Positions 8,809-17,464 of a stretch of 48,325 bases of DNA are shown here, piece by piece; positions within the stretch are counted from its first letter, which is position 1; every line of letters begins with the position of its first letter. This DNA comes from Rhodococcus sp. (in: high G+C Gram-positive bacteria). GTDB taxonomy: Bacteria > Actinomycetota > Actinomycetes > Mycobacteriales > Mycobacteriaceae. The notes beneath the pieces are model-generated. The model was not told the DNA's origin. It did not search any database and worked only from the letters and a program-made list of their open reading frames with translations. The stretch is from contig SEEV01000009.1 of assembly GCA_004211695.1 (NCBI GenBank), forward strand, positions 1 to 48,325, written 5' to 3'. Made by a program: the position numbers and the translations under genes.

Positions 8809-8823
8809 GCGCCGATTCGGCGC
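8809..8823. promoter_or_regulatory. Short perfect inverted repeat upstream of the ABC transporter
   Basis: GCGCCG-ATT-CGGCGC, with 6-bp arms and a 3-nt centre, 38 bp before the substrate-binding protein start. It could be an operator or a 5'-leader hairpin. No clear -35/-10 pair stands out around it. Confidence 0.3.
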
Positions 8824-8860
8824 GATCTCGGTACTCGAGCTCTAAGAAGAGAGAACAACC

Positions 8861-9928
8861 ATGTCGATCATCAACCCGTCCGCACGATATCGGGCCGGCC
8901 TCGCCATCGGCGCCGCTGCCCTGCTCCTGAGCGGAGTGGTCACCGGCTGCGGAGCAGCCCAGGGCGCCGACGACGGAACACAAGTCAAGATAGCATTTCT
9001 CGGCTACTCCGCCGCGAACGGGTACACCAAGAACAGCTACGAGGCGGCGAAGGCTGCTGCCGAGAAGCTGGGAGGGAAGGTCACCTTCTTCGACGGCAAG
9101 TTCGACGGCGCCACCCAGCTCGCGCAGGCGCGAGACGCTATCGCGTCCGGGCAGTACCAAGCACTTGAAATCCTGCCGAACAACTCGGCGCAGATGGTGC
9201 CGGTCGTCCAGGAAGCTCTCGCCAAGGGAATGAAGGTCGCCGCAATCGACTATCTGATCGGCACCGACCCGACCGCCGTCGACCGCCCCGGCGTCGAAGG
9301 CATCACGGTCCAGATCGCCGACAATATGGCCGAAGGCGGCAAGGCGCAGGGCGAGCAGGCCGCGGCGCTGTGCCAGGGCATCTCGCCCTGCAAGGTGATG
9401 ATCGAGATCGGTTCGAAGTCGAGCGAGTTCGACGTCATCAAACTCACCGAGATCAAGAAGGTGTTGGCGCAGAACCCGAATATCCAGATCGTCACGGAGG
9501 CTGCGGACGGCTTCGAAGAGGCGAAGGTGGAACGGACCACGCGCGACGTACTGCAGGCGAATCCGGACCTGAACCTGATCGTGACCACCGGTGACCAGAA
9601 CTGCTTCGGCGCCGAGCGTGCCGTCAAGTCGGCAGGCAAGGAATTCGCCGCGCAAACCCAACCGGGCGGTGGGAAGATCGCGTGCCTGGGATGGGGCGGA
9701 TCCCGCGACGGCGTGCAGGAGATCCTGGCCGGAAATTGGCCGTCCAGTATTGCCCTGATCCCCGAGACCTTCGGGGCTGCCGCAGCCGAGCACCTGATCA
9801 AGTCGGTGCGCGACCCGCAGACGCCGCCGTTGATCACCACCCAGACAGCCATGAGCCCGATCGGACGTATCGCCACAGCTGAGTCCCTGGCTGCGCACCC
9901 CGAGTACCTCGGGGAGTGGGACAAATGA
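8861..9928 (+). CDS. ABC transporter substrate-binding lipoprotein, ribose-type (RbsB/PBP1 fold)
   Basis: A 355-residue exported solute-binding protein. The signal peptide has a basic N-region (RYR), a hydrophobic core (about residues 12-27) and lipobox VTGC with Cys about 30, so it is a membrane-anchored lipoprotein. The mature part begins with VKIAFLGYSAANGY, and the body alternates strands and helices as in the periplasmic binding protein type 1 family that serves CUT2 importers. CUT2 systems take sugars, autoinducer-2 and, in catabolic clusters, other ring compounds. The context suggests a cyclic or aromatic substrate, but this is not provable here. The stop overlaps the ATPase start (ATGA), so translation is coupled. 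Confidence 0.87.
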   Translation: MSIINPSARYRAGLAIGAAALLLSGVVTGCGAAQGADDGTQVKIAFLGYSAANGYTKNSYEAAKAAAEKLGGKVTFFDGKFDGATQLAQARDAIASGQYQALEILPNNSAQMVPVVQEALAKGMKVAAIDYLIGTDPTAVDRPGVEGITVQIADNMAEGGKAQGEQAAALCQGISPCKVMIEIGSKSSEFDVIKLTEIKKVLAQNPNIQIVTEAADGFEEAKVERTTRDVLQANPDLNLIVTTGDQNCFGAERAVKSAGKEFAAQTQPGGGKIACLGWGGSRDGVQEILAGNWPSSIALIPETFGAAAAEHLIKSVRDPQTPPLITTQTAMSPIGRIATAESLAAHPEYLGEWDK

Positions 9929-11454
9929 GTGCGGTTGCGCTTGCTCTGGACGGTGTGACGAAAACCTACGGCGCTACGACCGCACTGCACAATGTCTCAC
10001 TGTCGGTGCGGGCAGGAGCGATCCACGGACTGGTCGGTGAGAACGGTGCCGGAAAATCGACCATGGGCAAGGTGATCGGTGGCATCGTTCGCCCTGATCA
10101 CGGCACGCTCGAGGTCAACGGACGTCGCGTTCACTACACCTCACCCCGAGATGCAATTGATGACGGAATTGCCGTCATGGCGCAGGAAATCTCGCTCGTC
10201 CCTGCCATGTCCGTCATCGAGAACGTATTCCTCGGAGCGGAGCGTCGACTGGGGAGGAAGGACGCCGGACGATCGCGCGAGGATATCTACGAGGAACTGA
10301 CCCAACGTGTCGGCTTCCATCCGTCCCCCCGCGCGCGGGTGGACTCGCTGAGCATCTCCGAACAGCAGCGCGTCCAGATACTTCGGGCCCTCGCCCGTGG
10401 GGCCAAGATTCTGATCATGGACGAGCCGACCTCGTCGCAGCACCGCGAAGAACTGAGGAAACTCCACAAGGTCTTCAGCGAACTTCGGGACGACGGGATG
10501 ACCATCATCTACGTGTCCCATTTCCTCGACGATGTCATCGCCCTCGCGGACGACATCAGCATTCTGCGAGGTGGCCAGATCGTCGGGCACGTTCCGGCAG
10601 CGGACACGACACCCGACCAGCTCCTGCGTTCAATGCTCGGTCAGCGCCTGGATACCGTCTTCCCCCAGCGCGAGCGTGGCAACAAAGAACACGCCCCGCG
10701 TGCGCTCACCGTCCGCGGCCTGAGCCAGAAGCACACCCTGAGCGGAATTGACCTCGACATCAGGGAAGGGGAGATCGTCGGCCTCGCCGGCCTGGTCGGC
10801 TCCGGGCGCACGGAGTTGGCTCGCGCGATCTTCGGAATCGATCGATACGACACCGGACAGGTCGAGGTCGCGGGCACAGCGCTGCCCAAGCATTCGGCGG
10901 CCGCCGCCATCAAGTCCGGTGTCGCCCTCGTCCCCGAAGACCGAATCACGCAGGGGCTGCTGCAGAACCTGTCACAGGAAGCAAATATCGCCCTTCCCCA
11001 CCTGAAGGCGTTGTCGCGCGGCGGTGTCGTCCTCAAACAAGCGGTCCGAGCAAGAACCCACGAGATGGCGACGGAAAGCGGCGTGACCCCCCTGCGGCTC
11101 GCGACCAAACCCGCGACGCTCTCCGGCGGCAATCAGCAGAAGGTGCTGCTTGCGAAGTGGCTGTTGGGCCGTCCCCGCGTGCTCATTCTCGACGAACCCA
11201 CGCGGGGTGTCGACATCGGCGCGAAGTCGTCGATCTATCACCTCATCGCGAAACTAGCAGACGAACAGAAGATGGGTGTCCTGCTGATCTCCTCCGAGCT
11301 GGAAGAGATCACCGAATTGTCCGACCGCGTCGTCGTGCTGCACGACGGAAGGGTCGCCGCCCGGTTCGACACACACCAAATCGACGGTGAAGAAATCATG
11401 CGAGCAGCGTTCGGCTACTCGGACACGAAAAGGATCGAAGACAATGGCAACTGA
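9925..11454 (+). CDS. CUT2-type sugar ABC transporter ATP-binding protein (RbsA-like, two ABC domains)
   Basis: A 509-residue double ATPase energising the importer. Domain 1: Walker A GENGAGKST (about 38-46), degenerate signature LSISEQQ, Walker B LIMDEPTS, His switch YVSHF. Domain 2: degenerate Walker A GLVGSGRTEL, canonical signature LSGGNQQK, Walker B LILDEPTRGVD. The degenerate second P-loop is normal for this family. ATG 9925 overlaps the previous stop by ATGA and has GGGGAG about 9 bases upstream. Length matches RbsA. The permease starts 11 bp before its stop, so all three genes are one operon. Confidence 0.9.
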   Translation: MSAVALALDGVTKTYGATTALHNVSLSVRAGAIHGLVGENGAGKSTMGKVIGGIVRPDHGTLEVNGRRVHYTSPRDAIDDGIAVMAQEISLVPAMSVIENVFLGAERRLGRKDAGRSREDIYEELTQRVGFHPSPRARVDSLSISEQQRVQILRALARGAKILIMDEPTSSQHREELRKLHKVFSELRDDGMTIIYVSHFLDDVIALADDISILRGGQIVGHVPAADTTPDQLLRSMLGQRLDTVFPQRERGNKEHAPRALTVRGLSQKHTLSGIDLDIREGEIVGLAGLVGSGRTELARAIFGIDRYDTGQVEVAGTALPKHSAAAAIKSGVALVPEDRITQGLLQNLSQEANIALPHLKALSRGGVVLKQAVRARTHEMATESGVTPLRLATKPATLSGGNQQKVLLAKWLLGRPRVLILDEPTRGVDIGAKSSIYHLIAKLADEQKMGVLLISSELEEITELSDRVVVLHDGRVAARFDTHQIDGEEIMRAAFGYSDTKRIEDNGN

Positions 11455-12526
11455 GCAGCCGCACGCGGTGCTACCCACCCCCGACGTGGACACCGCCCGT
11501 GTCGGAGCAGGAACCGACGCCCCAAGTCCGGGGTCGGACTTCGTGCGCCACACCAACAAACGTGACACCCGCAAGCTCATCCGCGACTACGGGATTCTGG
11601 GCATCTTCGTCGTGCTTTTCGCGGTCCTGTCGTTCGCGGCACCGAACTTTCTCACGGCTCAGAACCTGCTCAATGTGCTCAACAGCAACGCCTACATCGG
11701 CATCGTGGCCTGTGGAACCACGTTGGTGATGATCGGCGGAAACTTCGACCTCTCCGTCGGCACCACATATGCACTTGCAGGAATTCTCGGCGCGTGGCTC
11801 ACCGTCAACATCGGCAGCCCCATCGCCGGACTCATTGTTGCGGTCCTCGTGGTGGGTGTCGGAATCGGGCTGACCAACGCCGTTCTGGTGAATGTCGTCC
11901 GCATCCACTCATTCCTGGCGACCCTCGCCACAAGTCTGGTGCTGTCCGGAATAGCGCTCGCCATCACCGACGGCTTCCAGATCAGCATTCCGGCGGACAA
12001 GGAAGCGGCGTTCACATGGATCGGACAGGGGGCCTCCCTATTCGGCATCCCCAACCCCGTCACCGTCTTCGTCGTCGTCGCCGCGGTTCTTGCATTTGTG
12101 CTGGCGCGGACTCGCTTCGGACGGTACATCTACGCTGCCGGCGGCAATCCGGAGGCCGCTCGCTTGTCCGGGATCCGCGTCGGGTGGATCATCACCGCTA
12201 CTCTCGTCGTGGGCGGACTGTGCGCCGCGCTCGCAGGGATCATCGGCGCCTCATTGGCCGGCGCTGGCCAAGCCAATCCCGGTGGCACGCAATCATTGCC
12301 TCTCGACGCGATCGCGGCTGTGGTGATCGGTGGAACCAGCATCAAGGGCGGTGAAGGTGCGCTGTGGCGCACCGTGATCGGAGTCCTCTTCATTGCGCTG
12401 ATCAACAACGCATTCAATCTGATCGGCGTCGATTCCGCCTACCTGCCCACCACCACCGGACTTCTGATCATCGTCGCCGTCGCCGCGAACTCCTTCATCG
12501 TCGACCGGCGGTCCGCCAAAGCCTGA
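11444..12526 (+). CDS. CUT2-type ABC transporter permease (RbsC-like)
   Basis: A 360-residue integral membrane permease. After a hydrophilic N-terminus of about 45 residues come multiple hydrophobic segments. The family motif region GGNPEAARLSGIRV is present, as is the conserved C-terminal AAVVIGGTSIKGGEG followed by two last membrane segments. The start ATG 11444 lies within the end of the ATPase gene (11-bp overlap) with AGGA upstream. Two strong hairpins directly after it end the transporter operon. Substrate unknown. Confidence 0.9.
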   Translation: MATEQPHAVLPTPDVDTARVGAGTDAPSPGSDFVRHTNKRDTRKLIRDYGILGIFVVLFAVLSFAAPNFLTAQNLLNVLNSNAYIGIVACGTTLVMIGGNFDLSVGTTYALAGILGAWLTVNIGSPIAGLIVAVLVVGVGIGLTNAVLVNVVRIHSFLATLATSLVLSGIALAITDGFQISIPADKEAAFTWIGQGASLFGIPNPVTVFVVVAAVLAFVLARTRFGRYIYAAGGNPEAARLSGIRVGWIITATLVVGGLCAALAGIIGASLAGAGQANPGGTQSLPLDAIAAVVIGGTSIKGGEGALWRTVIGVLFIALINNAFNLIGVDSAYLPTTTGLLIIVAVAANSFIVDRRSAKA

Positions 12527-12564
12527 CCCCAAACGGCTCAGGTTGACGAGCGGCAGAGTTCGGC

Positions 12565-12651
12565 GTGGTGGTCGGATCGTCTCGGTCGATCCGACCACCA
12601 CTGTGGGTCGCCCATCTCCTTCACGCGGTGGCGCCGACGGGCGCCACCGCG
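12565..12651 (+). terminator. Two strong hairpins ending the ABC transporter operon
   Basis: Hairpin 1 has perfect 15-bp arms at 12565-12579 (GTGGTGGTCGGATCG) and 12587-12601 with a 7-nt loop. Hairpin 2 has perfect 12-bp arms at 12624-12635 (CGCGGTGGCGCC) and 12640-12651 with a GACG loop. The pair begins 39 bp after the permease stop. No T tract. The following SDR starts 43 bp after the second hairpin, so any promoter for it must be short or overlap this region. Confidence 0.75.
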
Positions 12652-12694
12652 CATCCACCCTTGCTCCAACCTAAGACTCTCGGGAGGCAGTGCC

Positions 12695-13543
12695 ATGCAA
12701 ATCGATCTGTCGGGAAAAGTTGCGCTGATTACGGGCGCCGCCCGCAGCCAGGGACGGTCTCATGCGGTGACCCTCGCGCGGGCCGGAGCAGACATCATTG
12801 CTGTCGATATCAACGACGCGGTCGAGGGAGTCCGCTATCCGGCTGCCACGCCGGCTGATCTCGCCGAAACCGGGAGGCTGGTGAAGGAGGCCGGGAGCCG
12901 TGTCGTGACCCGACAGGTCGACGTCCGTGACCGTGCTGCACTCCGAGATGCCGTCGACGAAGGAGTGGCGGAACTGGGTGGACTCGATGTCGTCGTCGCC
13001 AACGCGGGGATCCTCAACGAGATCGCGCCCTCCTGGCAACTCGGAGTGGACCAGTGGCAGACGATGCTCGATGTCAATCTCACCGGTGTGTGGCACACGA
13101 CGTCGGTAGCGGTCCCGCAGCTTGTCGATCGAGGCAGGGGTGGGTCGGTGATCTTGATCAGCTCGACGGCTGGACTGCGTGGGATACCCAATGTCGCGCA
13201 CTACAACGCGGCCAAGCATGGTGTGGTCGGCCTGGCTCGAACGCTCGCTAATGAATTGGCACTCCACCGAATCCGTGTCAACACGATCCATCCGACCAAT
13301 GTCCGAACGATCATGATCGACAACGATGTCACCCCAGCCGTTTACCGTCCCGATCTGCAGTCACCGACATTTGACGACGCCCAGGAAGTGTTGACCAAGA
13401 TCAACATGTGGGATGTGCCCTGGATCGAGTCAGTCGATGTAAGCAATGCGGTGTTGTTCCTCGCGTCGGAGATGGCTCGGTACATCACTGGAATTGCGTT
13501 GCCCGTGGACCTGGGGATGTCTCAGAAGTATTCGGGAGCGTAG
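12695..13543 (+). CDS. Mycofactocin-coupled SDR family oxidoreductase
   Basis: A 282-residue SDR with TGAARSQGRSHA, the subfamily insert (YPAATPADLAETGRLVKEAGSR), VANAG, catalytic Ser in LISSTAG and YNAAK. It is most like the SDR at 42137-42958: both share NLTG, STAG, ATKHGVVGL/AAKHGVVGL, an RVNT-HPT stretch and a C-terminal ARYxTG. This pair belongs to the duplicated gene set. ATG 12695 has GGGAGGC 7-9 bases upstream. It faces the minus-strand NTF2-fold gene across a shared hairpin. Confidence 0.87.
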   Translation: MQIDLSGKVALITGAARSQGRSHAVTLARAGADIIAVDINDAVEGVRYPAATPADLAETGRLVKEAGSRVVTRQVDVRDRAALRDAVDEGVAELGGLDVVVANAGILNEIAPSWQLGVDQWQTMLDVNLTGVWHTTSVAVPQLVDRGRGGSVILISSTAGLRGIPNVAHYNAAKHGVVGLARTLANELALHRIRVNTIHPTNVRTIMIDNDVTPAVYRPDLQSPTFDDAQEVLTKINMWDVPWIESVDVSNAVLFLASEMARYITGIALPVDLGMSQKYSGA

Positions 13544-13558
13544 CGCCAGGCGAATAGT

Positions 13559-13615
13559 GGCGTTGCCCACCGACATGCGGAACCGTCCTCGCGGGCGACT
13601 CGTGTGGGCAACGCC
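13559..13615. terminator. Bidirectional hairpin between convergent genes
   Basis: Perfect 12-bp arms GGCGTTGCCCAC (13559-13570) and GTGGGCAACGCC (13604-13615) around a 33-nt loop, 15 bp after the SDR stop on the plus strand and 15 bp after the NTF2-fold gene stop on the minus strand. The position fits a shared terminator. Confidence 0.55.
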
Positions 13616-13630
13616 GAAGAGCAACTCCGC

Positions 13631-14071
13631 TCAGTCCTGACTGAGCCAGGGATAGCGAGCGGTATCGGCGCCCGCGTAGTCGGGATCGAGATAGGTACTC
13701 AGACGATGAATCTTGAAGTCTCTGATCTCGAACACGTCGCACCAATTGCCGGCGTGGGTCTGGCCGGCGCGCCACTCGACTCCATCGACAGTCGTACCGT
13801 GGCTCGTCCCCTCGACGACGACAAGGTCGTTTTGCACAACGAAGTTGAAGAACGCGGCGTGGTGCTCAATGGTGGCGATGATGGCCCCCAGTTTAGTGAA
13901 GAATTCCGCAATCTCCTTCTTTCCCCGCATGAATCCACGCTTGGGGAAGTAGTACAACGCGTCGTCGTCGAACAGTTCCAACGTGTCTCCGCCCGTATCC
14001 AGGCGGAGAAGGAACTCGCGCGCCACGGAGATGCGCTGTTCGTCGGTCATCACACTGGTTGTGATGGTCAT
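13631..14071 (-). CDS. NTF2-fold / SnoaL-like protein (paralogue of 42972-43433)
   Basis: A 146-residue NTF2-like protein. Seen: a first helix with FLLRLDTGGDTLELFDDDALYYFPK, a core VVEGTSHGTTVDG and a C-terminal DVFEIRDFKIHRLSTYLDPDYAG followed by RYPWL. The same pattern occurs in 42972-43433 (RFDTGGN, YFPKWG, FEIRDHKIHRCFIYLDPDYAGDDTQRYPWL), so the two are recent paralogues. Relatives include ring-modifying dehydratases and isomerases; activity here is unknown. ATG 14071 has AAAGGACG about 8 bases upstream; an upstream in-frame ATG lacks a ribosome site. It stands alone on the minus strand, divergent from the OYE-type flavoprotein. Confidence 0.78.
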   Translation of the reverse strand: MTITTSVMTDEQRISVAREFLLRLDTGGDTLELFDDDALYYFPKRGFMRGKKEIAEFFTKLGAIIATIEHHAAFFNFVVQNDLVVVEGTSHGTTVDGVEWRAGQTHAGNWCDVFEIRDFKIHRLSTYLDPDYAGADTARYPWLSQD

Positions 14072-14263
14072 GGGTCGTCCTTTCGCTGTGCTCGGCATGA
14101 GCATGATTCGAGTGTCCGCCGCCGGTGGAGGATGCGATCGTGACTTGCCGCCGATCTGAGTGCGGAAAGCATGCGGCGATCGCGCGTGCGCTGTCAATGC
14201 GCTCGTTTCGGCAAATCCCTTCGGGAATTCCCTTCTGTAAGCCAACATGACTCAGCTAACATC

Positions 14264-14295
14264 GACGGTACCGTCAAACATACGTCACAGTCGTC
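14264..14295. promoter_or_regulatory. Tandem operator pair upstream of the OYE-type gene
   Basis: Site 1 at 14264-14275 is a perfect 12-bp palindrome, GACGGTACCGTC. Site 2 at 14284-14295, GTCACAGTCGTC, starts exactly 20 bp later. The same two-site arrangement occurs at the ligase promoter (17474-17505) and the maleate-isomerase promoter (19239-19270), so this is a likely operator for the TetR at 16696-17409 (inference). A consensus -35/-10 pair is not obvious here, unlike at the other two. Confidence 0.6.
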
Positions 14296-14329
14296 CAGAG
14301 TGGCGGCGGAACTCACCAGGAGCAGTGCA

Positions 14330-16390
14330 ATGAGCACCACGGCCATCGCAGCGGATCACACCCCTACCCTGGAATCGTTGTGGCAACCGCTGCGACTGGG
14401 AACGGCTGAGTCACGCAACCGCATCATGTTCTCGGCTCATGCGACATGGCATGAGCCCGAGCGGTACGCCGGATATCTCGGTGCGCGTGCCCGCGGCGGA
14501 GCGGGAACCATCTTTACCGGTGCCATGTGTGTGCATCCGTCCTCCCACAACCAGTGGATCAATGCCTGGGAGCCGGACACTGCGAAGGCCTACCGGCAAT
14601 GGTCCGACGCGGTCCACGAGCACGGCAGTATCTTGATTCCGCAGTTGCACCACATGGGTCTGCAAGGCATGCCGGCGCAGACTTTCGCGATGATGTCCGA
14701 TGTCCTGTCCCCGTCCGCGGGAATGTCCTCGCCGATGTGGGGTCACTTCGGCCACCAACTTCGTCGTGGGGAGATCGCCGAGATCGTCGACTATTTCGCC
14801 CGGTCCGCCGAGATCGCCCGCGACGGAGGGATGGACGGGGTCGAGATCCATGCAGCGCACGGCTATCTTCTGTTCTCGTTTCTGTCGCCACTGACGAACC
14901 GGCGCACGGATGAGTACGGCGGCAGCGCGGAGAACCGAGCCCGGATCGTCGTCGAGACCATCCAGGCGGTGCGTGAACGCGTCGGCAACGATTTCACCGT
15001 GGGCCTGAAGTACGGGTACGACGAAATGGTCGGCCCGCTCGGTATCACCCCGGAGTCCGCTAGCGAGATGCTGCAGATCATCCATGATGCGACGACTATC
15101 GACTACGTGAGCCTGAGCGGCTCCGGATACCACTCCCTGCAGCACCTCGTCCCCACCGCCGAGAGTGACCTGACCGGCCACATGGCCGAGTACGGGCCAC
15201 TCGTGCGGGAGGTCGTGGGCACTGTGCCTGTGCTGGCAACCTGCGGGGTACGTACGGTGACGCAGGCGGCCGAGATCGTGGCCTCCGGAAAAGTTGACAT
15301 GGTCGGGATGGTTCGACCGCAGTTGGCAGACCCCGATCTGGTCACCAAGGCGCAAGCCGGGCATCTCGCGGAGATCCGCCCTTGCGTCGGCGCTAACCAA
15401 GGATGCTGGCGCCGAATGGGCCGAGGCGGACAGGTCACATGCACGGTCAATCCCGAAGCCGGTCGAGAGCTCGAATGGCAGGGCATGTTCGACCGTGCAC
15501 AACAGCCGGGGAGGGTTCTCGTCGTCGGCGGCGGCCCGGCCGGGCTGAAGGCTGCGGAATCGGCTGCTCGCCGCGGACATCAGGTGCTTCTCGTCGAACG
15601 GAGCGACTCGCTCGGCGGACAGCTCCGGTCGGCGGGCCGCCTGCCGGGCCGCACCTCGTGGTTGAAGCTTGTCAGCCACTTCCGCACCTCCCTCGACAAC
15701 CTCGGCGTGGAGGTGCGATTGGATACCCCGGCATCGGTCGACATCGCGCGTGAGTTCGGCGCGGACCTGACCGTGTTGGCCACAGGATCGCGATACACGA
15801 CGGACGGATTCTCGATCCTGCGGCCCGATCGATGGACGATCCCGGGTCTGGAGACGACGACGGTGCTCGATCCGGAATCGGCCGTCGCCGACCCCGATTC
15901 GTGCGGGCGAAAGACCATCGTCGTCGACGATCATGGAGCTCATCTCGCCCTCGGCCTCGCCGAACTGCTCGCTGCGGACGGGCGCGAGGTCGAGCTGGTC
16001 ACCATGCACGGGCAGATCGGTCACGACACCGGCCTTCGAGGCAGTGTCGACCTGCCGACGATGTACCCACGCCTGATCAAGGCCGGGGTGCGGTGCTCAG
16101 CCGAAACCACGATCGAACGGATCGACGGGTCCACCGTCGAACTCGCGCACACCGTCGGTGCGTGGACGAGGACAAGCCACGACGTCGACTCGATAATCCT
16201 GTGTCAGACCCGCACCCCCGAGGACGCATTGCACGCGGACTTCGTCGCTGCTGGGCTTCCGGTCGAACTGATCGGCGATGTTTACGCGCCCCGGGACGTC
16301 GACGAAGCAATTTACGAAGGAGCGTTGAGCGCACGCGAGGTCCAAACGAACCCTGTCCCTGAGGTGCATCTGGTGCATTCCGACGTCTAG
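14330..16390 (+). CDS. NADH:flavin oxidoreductase, Old Yellow Enzyme/2,4-dienoyl-CoA reductase family
   Basis: A 686-residue multi-domain flavoprotein. Residues about 15-380 form an FMN TIM barrel with GVEIHAAHGYLL, NRRTDEYGGS and NR motifs. An iron-sulphur cysteine cluster follows; then from about 395 an FAD/NAD(P) module (RVLVVGGGPAGLKAAE and VLLVERSDSLGGQL). Relatives reduce or demethylate unsaturated or amine substrates with NAD(P)H. The 4Fe-4S motif is altered: Cys352, Ala355, Cys359 and Cys371 are present where FadH-type enzymes have four Cys. ATG 14330 has AGGAG 7 bases upstream. It is preceded by a paired operator shared with the ligase gene, so it likely belongs to the same pathway. 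A stand-alone reductive partner for the CoA-type monooxygenase at 37125 is one possibility. Confidence 0.85.
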   Translation: MSTTAIAADHTPTLESLWQPLRLGTAESRNRIMFSAHATWHEPERYAGYLGARARGGAGTIFTGAMCVHPSSHNQWINAWEPDTAKAYRQWSDAVHEHGSILIPQLHHMGLQGMPAQTFAMMSDVLSPSAGMSSPMWGHFGHQLRRGEIAEIVDYFARSAEIARDGGMDGVEIHAAHGYLLFSFLSPLTNRRTDEYGGSAENRARIVVETIQAVRERVGNDFTVGLKYGYDEMVGPLGITPESASEMLQIIHDATTIDYVSLSGSGYHSLQHLVPTAESDLTGHMAEYGPLVREVVGTVPVLATCGVRTVTQAAEIVASGKVDMVGMVRPQLADPDLVTKAQAGHLAEIRPCVGANQGCWRRMGRGGQVTCTVNPEAGRELEWQGMFDRAQQPGRVLVVGGGPAGLKAAESAARRGHQVLLVERSDSLGGQLRSAGRLPGRTSWLKLVSHFRTSLDNLGVEVRLDTPASVDIAREFGADLTVLATGSRYTTDGFSILRPDRWTIPGLETTTVLDPESAVADPDSCGRKTIVVDDHGAHLALGLAELLAADGREVELVTMHGQIGHDTGLRGSVDLPTMYPRLIKAGVRCSAETTIERIDGSTVELAHTVGAWTRTSHDVDSIILCQTRTPEDALHADFVAAGLPVELIGDVYAPRDVDEAIYEGALSAREVQTNPVPEVHLVHSDV

Positions 16391-16695
16391 GTTCGGGGTC
16401 GGACGGGATTGCGAGCAACGCTCGGCTCGTGGTCGACGGCAGCGCGTGGTACCCGAGTGTCGGGTGGGGTGCGCTAGCTAGCGACAAAGGGCGGTTCCAC
16501 TTCCATGCGGTGCCCGAGCGCTCTCAGTCGAAGATCTGCGGCACGCCCGAGGAGACAGGACGGCAGTAACGGCATGATCGATCGGAGGTCGGGTGCCGAG
16601 ATCAGAAGTCATCGCCGGTGCCGGTTGCTGATCAGTCGCGCCGAGAGTGGGTCCGGGGGCGAAGACGTTAACTCGCCCCCGGATTCCGGTCCTGC
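16391..16695. terminator. Gap between convergent genes with terminator-like hairpin at 16652-16683
   Basis: This 305-bp gap has no convincing gene. It contains perfect 11-bp arms TCCGGGGGCGA (16652-16662) and TCGCCCCCGGA (16673-16683) with a 10-nt loop, 13 bp beyond the TetR stop on the minus strand, a good terminator position for that gene. A 12-bp palindrome CGCTAGCTAGCG lies at 16472-16483; its role is unknown. Confidence 0.55.
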
Positions 16696-17409
16696 TCAGG
16701 ATGTGGACGTCTCCGACAGCAGGTGCGTCAGGCGATCGACATCTTCCTTCAGCAGTGCAAGTGCGGCGGGAACTCCCTGGGCACCATCTGTTTCACGAGT
16801 GCTGAGCAGTCCGCCGAGTGCGATATCGGTAAGGGCGGCTGCGATGTCTCGGGGCGCACCCGACGCGGCCCCCTCCTTCCGCGGGTACCAGAAGGCGACC
16901 CAGTTCGCCACGCCTGCAAGGGAAAAGGCGGCCAATTCGGGGTCCACCGGGCGGCAGGAGTCTTCGGTGATCGCCTGGGCGACCATGTCGGTCAACGCCT
17001 GGAGCGTGTCTCGACGAGCCGCCCGATGCTGAGATGCGATCGGTTCCGGAAAGGCTTCCTCGCTGGTGAGCAGGAGTCGGAATCGCTGTGGATGCTCGGC
17101 GACCTTGGCTGCCATGGCGGTCACGCCCTCGCGCAAACGATCCAGCGCTGGGGCGGTCGAGTCCTCGGCGAGTCGTTGCAGCTCCTCAGCGGTCTCGAGG
17201 GTGAAACCCTTGACCAGGGCTTCGAGCATCTCGTCCTTGTTCTTGACGTAGTGGTAGATGCCGGTGCGTGTAAGCCCCACCGCATCGGCAAGTTCTTGCA
17301 GCGAGGTGCCCGCAACACCCTGCTGTGCGAACAAGCGTTCCGCGGCTTGCATCAACTTGTCCATCACCATTTCGTGGCGGGCGGGGCTCTTGGTCGTCGG
17401 CTTCGGCAT
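16696..17409 (-). CDS. TetR/AcrR family transcriptional regulator
   Basis: A 237-residue repressor-type protein. The N-terminal helix-turn-helix is clear: AAERLFAQQGVAGTSLQELADAVG followed by recognition helix LTRTGIYHYVKNKDEML (to about residue 65), with a ligand-binding domain after it. ATG 17409 has no ribosome site, but CATAAT lies 6 bases before it, so a leaderless mRNA is possible. It is divergent from the ligase gene (92 bp between starts), the classic arrangement of a local repressor. The paired 12-bp sites at 17474-17505 sit in the shared region and recur at 14264 and 19239, so it probably controls those genes, likely sensing an acyl-CoA or acid intermediate (inference). It is a paralogue of the TetR at 36328. 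Confidence 0.85.
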   Translation of the reverse strand: MPKPTTKSPARHEMVMDKLMQAAERLFAQQGVAGTSLQELADAVGLTRTGIYHYVKNKDEMLEALVKGFTLETAEELQRLAEDSTAPALDRLREGVTAMAAKVAEHPQRFRLLLTSEEAFPEPIASQHRAARRDTLQALTDMVAQAITEDSCRPVDPELAAFSLAGVANWVAFWYPRKEGAASGAPRDIAAALTDIALGGLLSTRETDGAQGVPAALALLKEDVDRLTHLLSETSTS

Positions 17410-17464
17410 ACGCCGATTATGCCCGCGGCCTGCGGAGCCTCCCGAGAAGCATGGCAAGAAGTTA

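Noticed and set aside
14411-16024. About 530-codon minus-strand frame opposite the OYE-type gene
   Set aside because: Antisense shadow of a gene with intact FMN, FAD and Cys motifs; no start site or domain of its own.
16472-16483. CGCTAGCTAGCG palindrome as a recombination or attachment site
   Set aside because: A single short palindrome between convergent genes with no second copy, integrase gene or repeat to support it.
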